A DNA stretch of 64,000 nt, taken from positions 1,229,501 through 1,293,500 of the forward strand of contig JAEVLN010000001.1 in the NCBI GenBank assembly GCA_018350325.1. The letters are read 5' to 3'. The stretch comes from Globodera rostochiensis. Lineage: Eukaryota > Nematoda > Chromadorea > Rhabditida > Heteroderidae. The notes under the pieces were generated by a model, which saw only the letters and a program-made list of their open reading frames with translations, was not told the origin of the DNA and searched no databases. Positions 47,566 to 57,001 of the stretch are shown here, one piece after another. How positions within the stretch are numbered: the first letter of the stretch is position 1; each line of letters starts with the position of its first letter. Position numbers and translations under genes: made by a program.

Positions 47566-50500
47566 ATGTCCAATTTGCCGGTCTCTTCTCTGATTTGTCA
47601 TCAGCAACACAGCGGTGGTTTAGGAGATGAAGCTGGCATGGAAAGTGGGAAGAGGAGGAAGTCCACGGATGAATATCGGAAACAAAAGGAGTTGGAGGAG
47701 CAACGAAAGGCTGGCACAGCACCAGCGATGGTCGACGTTGAGACTGGACGGGATATAAACCCACACATTCCCGAGTTCATCGAGCAAACGCCCTGGTATG
47801 TGCCATCGACGGGGCCTACGCTCAAGGCGAGTGGTGGAGAGCTGTGGATTGAGATAAAAAGAAAGAAAGGCGGACCATCTTTTTAGCACCAACGCCCGCA
47901 TCCGGAACGCAAAAAGCGGTTGGCATCCGTTGCCGAGTGGTACCCAAAGGTGCCGTTTTGTTGATTTTCGCGCACAATCACCCGAAATTTTGTTTTGATT
48001 CGTAGGGCACCACTGACCGAGTGGCGTTCAAATATCGCGACGGGGCCTGTGAAAATTGCGGGGCATTTGGGCACAGCAAAAAGAATTGTCTTGAAAAGCC
48101 GCGCCTTATTGGTGCCAAATTTACCAACGCTGACATCGCTGCCGACGACCACCGCGTACTGGTTGGTTGAATTTTGGAACTTTAAAACAATTTAAAAGAG
48201 TTTAGCCGACCATCGAAATGGGATATGACGCAAAAAGAGACCGATGGAACGGGTATAACGTCGAGGACTATGCACTCGTGGCCGCCGAATTTGAAAAAAT
48301 GGAGGAGACTCGGAAGCTGATACGAGCGGAGCAGGTGCGTCAAATGTTTGATGGTCTCGGCCCGTAGTCCGAAATTTTTTGAGAAAAAAAAACCATTTGT
48401 AAAATTAATAAGTATTGAACCAAGATTCTTATCAAAAAAAATTCAAAAATCTCTTCCGGCGACGCCGGACCTCGTCGTCCTTCCTCCCCCACTCCTCGAA
48501 AATTTTTTCTGGCTATGGTCGTCCTGTTGATGATTACAAAAAAATCAATGTAAATTATGAAATTTGCTTATATGCTGAAATTGTTGTAACGGTGGGGTCT
48601 AATTTAGCTCAAAAAGGCCGGCGAGGAGGACAAAAAGGCGGAGGCGGATGAGGACATTTATGCGGAGGACGCGTCGGCAGCCGGACAGTCGGTGGACATG
48701 GACTCCCGGACACGAATCACCGTCCGGAACCTGCGCATTCGGGAGGACACCGCCAAATACCTGTACAGTTTGGACCCGGACGGCGCATATTACGACCCGA
48801 AGAGCAGATCGATGCGAGAAAATCTGTACAAGGTATTTCCCTTATTTGCTGACAAATTGGTGACAGAGATGCTGTGATTTGAGGCAGGGGAGGGGGTGGG
48901 GAATATTTAATGGTAAAACGCCAACTCGTTCTGCTCATCCCCGACTTGTTCCCTTTAATAAAAATGACAAACGCCTCAAAAATCATTAATCGAATTTAAA
49001 AATGAATTTTCGGAAATAATTGGAGGTTTGGGATTTGAAACCGGGTCAAAACATAGAAGGTGAACAATTTGTGGAGCCATAGGCCCGTTTTTCAAACGAA
49101 TCGGGCACCTTCGAATCCACGATTGAATTAAAATTGATTCGACACCTAAGCCTTGAATTAAAATTTATTCGACACCTAAGCCTTGAATTAAAATTTGTTC
49201 GACACCTAAGCCTTGAATTAAAATTTATTCGACACCTAAGCCTAAAGAATAGGACCGAGTTTTGTATGATTTTTTGAGGTTTGTTGTCATTTTTATTAAA
49301 GGGATTGAGTCGGGGTCCGTTCATTACAATATTTGGAGCATGAATTTGAAATATAGTATTTGATTTCGAAATTCTAAATTTTGATCAACTTTTTATGCTA
49401 TTCAAAAGTTTTTCTTAACAATAGAAGAGAGCGTGTGTGAGTAAATTTTGCAATACTTTCAGAACGTTCCCGGAAAGGAATTGGAGGCGGCTAAATTTTC
49501 GGGTGAAATACGCTTCACTGGTGAGGTGGCGGAGGCAAATGAGGCGCAAGTCTTCGCGTGGCAGGCGACTTGCAAAGGCATCGACGTGCACACCTTGGCC
49601 GAGCCGACTCGACTTGAGGCTTTGAAACGCGAATTTGAGAAGCAAAAGGAGGACAAAAAGTCAACGCTGAAAAACGAATTGTTGGACAAATACGGCGGCG
49701 AGGTCTGTCGGTTGCGTTCTTCAAGTTAGAACACTGATTTTTGACATTTTTAGTGTCACTATTATGTATTTAAAATTCTATTTTTTTTTGGCACTTTTCC
49801 TAAACATTTTACATTTTAGGAGCATTTGCACTCATTGCCAAGGGAATTAATGTTGGCACAGACCGAAAAGTACGTTGAGTACAATCGAAAAGGAAAAGTG
49901 ATAAAAGGCGGCGACAGACCGACAGTGAGGAGCCGATACGTGGAGAATATGTGAGTGCTGTTAATGCTTAAAAATTCAAATGAGCGCTGCATTCTAAGAA
50001 CTGGAATCGATGTTATAGGTTGTTTCTGGTAATTATGTCATTATCATTTTTGTATCGAAACCCAAAGGTTTGGGTTATGTACGGAAGAATGTTGAGAGTG
50101 ACGGGAACTTTCATAACCCTTTTTTTTTTGTTAATGACAAAAAATGTAATTGTCATACTGCCCGGGCTAAATTGTCGAAACTTAACGAGGTCAGTTTTCA
50201 TTTCTTTAGCTCTGCCAACAACCATTCGACCGTTTGGGGGTCTTATTGGCGCGACGGACGGTGGGGTTACGCGTGTTGTCACCAATTTTTGCAGGGTTCT
50301 TATTGTATTGGTGAGCAAGGAATTATTGCCGAAGGAAATGAACTCGGCACAACTGGATTTGTGCCACAAAAGATTAAGAATCAAGGTGTGTACCGACTAT
50401 GGTGAGAAAACGAAGAATGTTTAAACAAATTATTAAAAATGTAAAAACCTTTTTGACTTTTTGTTTTTTCTAGATAAAATCTATCAGGGGACCACTTTAA

Positions 50501-50717
50501 ATTGACATTTCAAACAAAAATTTCAGTAATTTGTGACAATAAAGGATGCGCAAAACGCAACAAGAAGAGGCAAAGACACAAAGAACAACTGAAAAAATGC
50601 GAGGACGACGAAACGAGGGGTGAGAAATGCAAGAGAATGGAAGACAATTCGGAGGCGCTGTTTCCGTTGGTGGACGGCTCTGATTGTTCATTACTTTTTG
50701 ATTATGATGTGAAGTAA
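47566..50717 (+). CDS. slu-7: Pre-mRNA-splicing factor SLU7
   Basis: Nine exons: 47566-47826, 47887-47949, 48006-48161, 48206-48334, 48608-48832, 49463-49702, 49820-49950, 50210-50385 and 50527-50717, giving about 523 aa. Family landmarks occur in order: [43 protein letters not shown], the CCHC zinc knuckle [14 protein letters not shown] (residues about 123-136), [38 protein letters not shown], and [21 protein letters not shown]7 acts in the second step of splicing and in 3' splice-site choice. Intron 1 must be GC-AG (AAG|GCGAGT), because only that join gives the conserved LKHQRP. The exon 3 donor could be six bases earlier. The last exon is basic then acidic and less certain. The start could also be the Met at 47638. 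Confidence 0.93.
49123..49243. repeat. 30-nt tandem repeat in SLU7 intron 5
   Basis: The unit CCTTGAATTAAAATTTATTC plus GACACCTAAG recurs with an exact 30-nt period (GACACCTAAG at 49141, 49171, 49201 and 49231), about four copies, inside the largest SLU7 intron (48833-49462). Confidence 0.85.
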
Positions 50718-51280
50718 ATTTTGAGATTCAAACAGTGTAAACAATTTTTTTTGGGGGGAATCACCAAAACCAATGTGCAAACATGGGCTGACACGGTTAT
50801 AACTTTTTTCGGTAAAAGTGAAGAATTCAGAGAATACGACCTATTCAGGGTTTGCTTTCTTTATGAAAACCCCCTTTAACCTTTCTTCCCATTCACTTCT
50901 TCAACGATAGCAGCAAGACAAATTAGGCGAAACGCCAAAATTTATGCTATTTTCAAACACACGAGTCAGGTTCAAATCCACTCGAAGGCATCCGCATTTT
51001 TTGTGATTTACGTATTAGTCAAATAGGTAACATTCCGTAAATTTCTCCACACCCACACAACCCTACAAAATTGGTACCAATCGAAAGTGCTTGATGAGCA
51101 GAACCGTCGAAGAATTATTTTTTTAAGCTTCAACGGTCCGAGTCGCTTCGCTTTTCCTTGATGAAATATTTAATCATCATAAGGATCGATTGGATAAAGT
51201 TAAAACTGAGTAAAGAAAACTTAACGAACTAATTGATTTAAGTTGAATTTTACTATTGTTGCAGTTTTTGTGCCAACAAA
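50718..51280. promoter_or_regulatory. Spacer upstream of bL27m with putative trans-splice acceptor
   Basis: No exon is seen in the 563 nt. It ends TTACTATTGTTGCAG|TTTTTG, with the AG at 51263-51264 about 16 nt before the ATG at 51281, as expected for a spliced-leader acceptor. The call rests on position and sequence only. Confidence 0.35.
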
Positions 51281-51891
51281 ATGCCTCCGTTTTTATTTCC
51301 ACGTGCCCTACCCTCGCTGAATTTTCATCGTTCGATATTTCGACCCCCGTTGAACTCGCCGTTTTGCGGCATTTACCGGACGAACGGAGAAATTTGCAGA
51401 ATGGACGACATTTTGGTGTGTCAGCGCAAAATGAACTATCACCCGGGAGCAAATGTGTGTTTTACGGTTTCATAAAATTCGTTAAATACTCTAATTTATA
51501 AATTCCGGTAAAACTGTCCGCGACGTTTTCGGCACTTTTTTAAGATTCCGGGGACGGTTCTGTCAAACTAAAAAAGCATTTTATAGTACGAGTCTGGTTC
51601 GGTTTGGCACCCACCAGAAACACTCGTTTTTCTGGTGATTTTATTTGCTTTTTTTAATCAAATTCCTCCAATTTTTAGGTCAGCCACCAACGCGATCGGA
51701 ATCAGCATTTGCTGAAGGCTGACTGTGACGGGACGGTGGTGATCACACGCGAGGAGTGCAAACTTAACCCGAAAAATGAATGGATGTTTCAGCAGTACGC
51801 TTTCCGCGACTTTGAGAACATCTACAAGCTGACTTTCAACGTGATCCCGCGACGGATGTCCAACACATTCCGATTGATTAGCGAAGATTGA
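51281..51891 (+). CDS. mrpl-27: Mitochondrial large-subunit ribosomal protein bL27m
   Basis: Two exons, 51281-51454 and 51679-51891, joined in phase 0 (AAT|GTGTGT to TTTTTAG|GTC), 128 aa. The first about 28 residues are Phe-, Pro- and Arg-rich without acidic residues, fitting a mitochondrial presequence. The bL27 core follows: GIYRTNGEICRMDDILVCQR, then the signature MNYHPGANV, then RDRNQHLLKADCDGTVVITR. This protein sits near the peptidyl-transferase region of the ribosome. The C-terminal extension (KLTFNVIPRRMSNTFRLISE) resembles animal mitochondrial forms. Its size matches animal bL27m (about 130-150 aa). Confidence 0.88.
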
Positions 51892-52115
51892 ATGTTTTGG
51901 TTTACGGAGCCGAATTTTTACCAAAAAAAGTAGGAATTTTGCTAAAAAATTTCGGATTCACTTCATTTATCTTTGCTTCTTCATTTTGAGATTTTATGTG
52001 ACTTAAATGTTTGATTTCTCGGCGTGTGTTCATAGGTTCTTGCCTCTAAATATATATTGGCTAGTGCTGACATTCACTTCTATAAAAAAATTGAAAAAAA
52101 TTTCTTAGAAATTAT
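51892..52115. promoter_or_regulatory. Short spacer with putative trans-splice acceptor
   Basis: The 224 nt between bL27m and the FLYWCH start codon end AAATTTCTTAG|AAATTAT, with the AG about 8 nt before the ATG at 52116. It fits a downstream operon gene receiving a spliced leader. No other feature is seen. Confidence 0.35.
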
Positions 52116-53368
52116 ATGGAAGTGTCCAATTCATCGAATGCATCATCGGCCCAGATTTTCGACGACGACTCCGTTCTCGACATCACTGGCATTGGCCACA
52201 ACGATGGAACAGAGAGGGAAGTCGAGGAGATTGCTATGGCACTGATGGCGGGCGGGCCACTTCCCCCGGATGGAGGCCATGTCATTGTTCATCAACAACA
52301 AAATCAACAACCGAATGGCTCGACGGCGGGTTAGTCGTGTAGTTTCGTATAGTGAATCGGCGATAAAAAACCCAAATTTTAATTTTTAGCTGGGTCGTCC
52401 ATGCCTGGCCCAAATCATCGTCCCCTGCTGTTGGCTTCGTTCATCGAGTAATTTTAATTGTTTATATATTCTAACATTACATGGCATATTTTTGGTCACA
52501 ACTTGGCGGCAAAAAGTTGGAGTGTGGCGGCCATTTGTACCGGCGGAGTCGCCACCGGGGCGACAGCATTTATTGGCGATGTGACCAGAATCGACGGTAC
52601 GGCTGTGTCGGGTCGGCAAGGACGCTGGGCGAGGAGGAAGGCATCGAGGTTTGGCAAAAGCACTCAAGAAAAAAATTTATGTTTACACAAAATGCTTCGT
52701 AACGTCTCGGAAGCATTTTTGAGTTAAGCAAATCTCGCGGGATTTAATTAAATTCAAATTTGTGTCAAGGTGGAGTTAGGCAAGCCGCACAACCACGAGC
52801 CATGTCCGGCTCGTTGTGCGGCGTTGCGCCTGACGCGTCGCATTCGTCGAACAGCGCTGGCGGCGGGCGGCTGTCTTCCACCCCGCGCGGTGATCGAAGA
52901 ATGCCTTGCGGGTGCGTCTCCGGATGTGCGAGCCGCGCTACCTCATGTACTGCTTGAATGGGGCGGGGCGACAGGAAGTAGCGTAAAATGTCCCAATTTT
53001 AAACACAAAAAGGTCGAGTCGCTGAAGCGCGCAGTGTACCGGAAGCGGCGCAATGCTGATGGGACCCAGCAACAGTCGGGGACCAGCGCGGATTACTTCG
53101 ATTTTCCAGAGGTTCACAAAAAAATATGTCATACCATTCCTTTGTTTTAATTTTAACCTCTTTTTTTTGAACACGCGTTTGGTCGACGAATAATTAGCTA
53201 AGATTCACAACAAAGTAAAAAATGTCATTATACCTTAAATAAAGATGCTTTATTTTTATAGTTTCGTTTAGGCTCAGAAAGCCGAGTCCAATTCCCACGA
53301 AGTGCAAGCCGTCATCACAGTGAAGGGGGAAGAGATTGAGATCCCGATGCATGATAGTCATGAAAATC
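52116..53368 (+). CDS. FLYWCH zinc-finger segment (5' part of a fusion with DHPS)
   Basis: Five exons: 52116-52329, 52390-52447, about 52495-52648, 52770-53111 and 53272-53368. They encode about 288 aa that continue in phase into deoxyhypusine synthase (exon 6 at 53567). The FLYWCH motif is ESQLGGKKLECGGHLYRR, then YWRCDQNRRYGC, then GKPHNHEPC (C...C...H-x-H zinc ligands). It is followed by an R/A-rich segment ending RAVYRKRRNADG, as in nematode FLYWCH factors. These proteins bind DNA and repress transcription of targets such as microRNA genes. Oddities: intron 2 has no AG in the required frame (it would end TTTTTG|G), and exon 4 contains an in-frame 30-nt GT...AG stretch. No stop codon separates this part from DHPS when the GT-AG intron 53369-53566 is removed. 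Confidence 0.75.
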
Positions 53369-53566
53369 GTATGACTAAAATCTTTTTTTGAGAAAAAACC
53401 CCTTATGGGGGGACCCTTTTTTAACTTTAAAATTTTATACCGATGTGAAATATGTTTTTTTTATTAGAACGAGAGGTTTTAAAAAAATAAAACACGCAAA
53501 AAGTTTTTTGGGAAAACATCTATTTTATGTTTCAATTTCTATGCTTCATTTTTTTTTCCATTTCAG

Positions 53567-55493
53567 CAGTTGTGCCCTCATCCAGTGAGTTGGCGCTGTC
53601 CCGACAGGCTGTCCTGGTCAGCTCGGATCAGCAACAACAGCAGCTGCAGGACCATGAACAGCTCCCCGTCGTTGTCGGGTACGACTTTAATGCTGGCATT
53701 CACTGGGAGGCGTTGTTGGACTCCTTCATGACTACCGGCTTCCAGGCCAGCCACATGGGCATCGCCATCCAGGTATTTTTTTTAATATAAATTCCGTATT
53801 TTTACAATGCTCTAGAACTTGGTATATATTTTTAATCGAGCAAATTGGTGAAATTTTACGATTTGCTTGACTCTAATAAACTTTACATTTTTAGGAGATT
53901 AACTCGATGATTGAGGAGCGCTCGGCGCCTGTTCATTTTGAGCCCGGCGTTGACCCCTTTTTCGATTACCCCCAAAACAACGGGCGCCGTCGTCGTGGGC
54001 TCACCATTTTCCTCGGGTACACCTCCAACTTGGTCACTTCCGGACTCAGGGAGGTAGGCCACCAACAAATTTAAGAAAAAGTGAATCAAAAATGGCAGAA
54101 GAATGTTGAAACTTTTTAGACTTTTCGGTATTTGGTGGAGCATGACCAGGTGGACTGTGTGGTGACCAGTGCCGGCGGGATTGAGGAGGACCTTATCAAA
54201 TGCTTACGGCCAACTTATTTAGGTATGCCGCCGATTTAATTGGTAAATGACCTTTTTTGATTTATAAATTTTTAGGGAATTTCAAAATGTCTGGCACGGA
54301 GTTGCGCGCCGGCGGCATCAATCGGGCGGGCAATTTGCTGATTCCGAACAGCAATTATTGCGCATTTGAGGGGTGGCTGAACCCAATTTTGGACGAATGT
54401 TTGGAGGAGCAGCGCCATCAGGGCACTCGTTGGACTCCGTCGAAGGTGTGTCTGTTTTAGCAACTTAAAAAACATTTAAATGGTGATTTATGATTGATTT
54501 TTTGCAAAAAATAAATTTGAAAACTATCGCATTTTTCATTTTTCAAGCTTATTGCTCGGCTGGGCTCCGAAATTGGGGACAAGCGATCCATTTGCTACTG
54601 GGCTTGGTGCCATCGGATTCCAATTTTTTGTCCCGCACTTACCGATGGGTCGCTGGGCGACATGCTCTATTTCCACTCGGTCAAAAACGGTGGGGATGGC
54701 ATTGTGCTGGACATTGTTGAGGTTGGTTGGTTGATTAGTTAATTTTGGTGCGGGGGGGGTATAAAGTTTGAGCCAGAAACAAAAAATGTTTTTCCTTCCC
54801 CCGTAAGGATTTGCGCTATCTGAACACGATGGCTGTCCGTTCGTTGCGCACCGGTGTGATCATTTTGGGCGGCGGGGTGGTAAAGCATCACATCAACAAC
54901 GCCAACCTGATGCGCAACGGCAGCGATCGCACGGTGTACATCAACAGCGGGCAGGAGTTTGACGGGTCGGACTCGGGCGCGGAGCCGGACGAGGCGGTCA
55001 GCTGGGGCAAAGTCGGTATCCGAAAACGGATTTTTTTTTCTTCTAAAATTTGAAACAAATTGATTTACTTTAGGCAATTGCCATTTGGTTCTGTTGTTAT
55101 CTTTATATTCTGAAAACTATTTATTTTGCAAAAAATGCCCACCTTTTTCAGGTTAAAGGCACTGCGCGTGCGGTTAAAGTGTGCGCGGACGCCACGCTTG
55201 TCTTTCCGGTGCGTCGTTTTCTCATTTTGACATAATGTATTAGCAATTTGGTGTGCTTGCACGAATTTAATTTTTTAAATAAAAAATTGTATGTATTTGG
55301 GTGAAATTTTTTGGGCATGTATCTGACAAATCACTACATAAAGAGGCTTTCATTAATTGGTGTTAATTTATTTTCAATTCAGCTGATTGTAGCACGCACT
55401 TTTGCGCGTGCGGTTGCGCAGCGGCGGCACCGGAGGGGAGTAAGTGGAGGAGGACAACAGCATCAAACTCCATGTTCATCATCGTCATTATGA
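53567..55493 (+). CDS. dhps-1: Deoxyhypusine synthase (3' part of the fusion)
   Basis: Eight exons: 53567-53772, 53895-54053, 54120-54222, 54276-54445, 54548-54721, 54808-55011, 55152-55208 and 55383-55493, giving about 395 aa. DHPS moves the aminobutyl group of spermidine to a lysine of eIF5A, using NAD. Conserved blocks are [136 protein letters not shown] (its final Lys is the expected catalytic lysine) and [16 protein letters not shown]. No Met lies between the acceptor at 53566 and the first conserved block. The only in-frame ATG nearby (53527) lies in the intron's poly-T tract. The previous FLYWCH exon (phase 1 donor ATC|GTATGA) fits exactly. The last exon is short and Arg/Gly/Ser-rich. 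Confidence 0.92.
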
Positions 55494-55951
55494 TCTTTAT
55501 ATAATTTACCGTAGATGTTTTAGTTGTAATTGTTTATTATATTATGTCAGATTGTGTGTGTGACGTTTTGTCTTTTTGAATATTGATTGCTACATATCTT
55601 AGTAAAATTATTTCCTCCTTTTCTTGGGAGAAAAAAATGGCATATTTCGGGAAGAGGATCCAGCTTTTACTTAATTGTCGATTTGGTGATTTCGTATACA
55701 CGAAAATAACTAAAACGGAATTTGGTCTAACCCTGCCCCGCCGAGGTTTTTTCCACGAGTCCCCCTGTTCCGAATGTCCAGAAAAAGTTCATGCATCAAC
55801 AGATCAACACTGCTGTAATCGTAGAACAAACATTTGCATATACTATTTCAAATTCGGTTGGCAAACTATGGATGGATAAAGCTAAATCGATTAAATGCTA
55901 AAGTTGTTTTGTGCCATTCCGATGGCAAAATGCCATCAGCATTGATCTATC
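55494..55951. other. Convergent spacer between DHPS and VAL genes
   Basis: AT-rich sequence with no supported exon. It holds the 3' untranslated regions of both neighbouring genes. Confidence 0.4.
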
Positions 55952-57001
55952 TCATGGCAACATGCACAGTCCGCTGGTGCTGTCGCAGGAGGCCCCACTA
56001 CCGTACGCTGAGCAACCAGTGCACGCGCTGCCCTTACTGTAGACGACCTGTCCCAGGTAGTTGCCCCTGCAAAGAGTTGGCGGCATTGGCACTCAAATTG
56101 GATGAAAGCGCGGGCACGGGAGGCTTATTATGCTCACGTTGCGTTGTAGTTGCACACAACGAACGTCTTCCATTCGGCGCTGGGACAGCGGGCCACCGCG
56201 CACCCAATCTGTGCCGTCTTGGCCCAGGCAAGCTGAAGTAAAATGTACGAGTGGTCCCTAATCGAACCGCGGGGAAACGTTGTCCGAAATGGCCGGAATT
56301 TTTCGGTTCCGGAGAACCGAAAAAATCTGAGAAATCGGACAACTCATTTGTCGACATACTCCTCGATCGACGCCCTTTTTGTCGGATTCTGGCAATCTAC
56401 CTGACTCCAGTGTCCGATGCCCTTGTTGAACTCTGTGGAGTCCAGAACGAGACTGGCCTGGATGCCGTGTTGCTTCAGCTCGGACCACCAGCTGTCGCAT
56501 GCCTGTGCCAGGACATCCGCTGAAATTGGACAAGAATAACATATTGTCCCTTGAAGCTGATGAACACTGGTGTCCAACTGTTCAGGGAGTCCCCAACCGT
56601 CGGATATTGTTGAGGAGCTGGTCATGAACAAGTTCTCGCCCATGTCGTTCCGCTGGGAGGCGCTCGAGTGCGTCATTGTGCACTGGTTGGCCCAACTTTG
56701 TGCAACCGACTCAATGCCGGTGCCGTACTTCTGCTTGATCAGATTGCTCCCCGCCGGCATTGTGCCGGTGACATTCTGCGCAGTGCCTTTGGCCAGCGTT
56801 GAACGGTACGCATTGTGGCAGGCGAGCATGGACGACTGGTCAGCTGATGACAGCGCCAAAACGGAGGACGGAATTGCTGCAAATGAATAGGGGGATGAGA
56901 TGGTGATCAGTTGGGGAGGCCAAAAACTATCAGAACTTACCCGAGAACAAATTGTGTGTGACGGAAAGGAGGAGGACAAAGAGCAGTGAGAAAAGTTCCA
57001 T
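55952..57001 (-). CDS. Venom-allergen-like protein (secreted CAP/SCP domain)
   Basis: Five exons on the minus strand: 57001-56941, 56876-56568, 56519-56401, 56232-56138 and 56066-55952, giving 232 aa. Residues 1-20 (MELFSLLFVLLLSVTHNLFS) form a clear signal peptide encoded mostly by exon 1. The CAP domain follows: ACHNAYRSTLAKG, SWANQCTMTHS, GENLFMTSSS, ACDSWWSELKQHG, the CAP1-like GIGHWSQLAWAKTAQIGC and the CAP2-like FVVCNYNATGNYLGQVVY. It ends in a Cys-containing tail (GSACTGCSAYGSGASCDS). The His and Glu positions of the CAP cavity are present (GH, EN). VAL/VAP proteins are secreted by parasitic nematodes; in cyst nematodes some are gland effectors that suppress plant immunity. The exon 2 donor (ACCA|GTGTTC) removes a 48-nt stretch that could also be read through. 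Confidence 0.92.

Noticed and set aside
49123..49243. Regular 30-nt repeats considered as a CRISPR-like array
   Set aside because: Units are contiguous with no unique spacers and lie in a eukaryotic intron, so this is a simple tandem repeat.
53527..53566. ATG at 53527 as an independent DHPS start
   Set aside because: The 13 codons after it are the poly-T tract of an intron (Phe/Ile/Ser-rich) ending in a canonical TTTCAG; the spliced reading from the FLYWCH exon is better supported.
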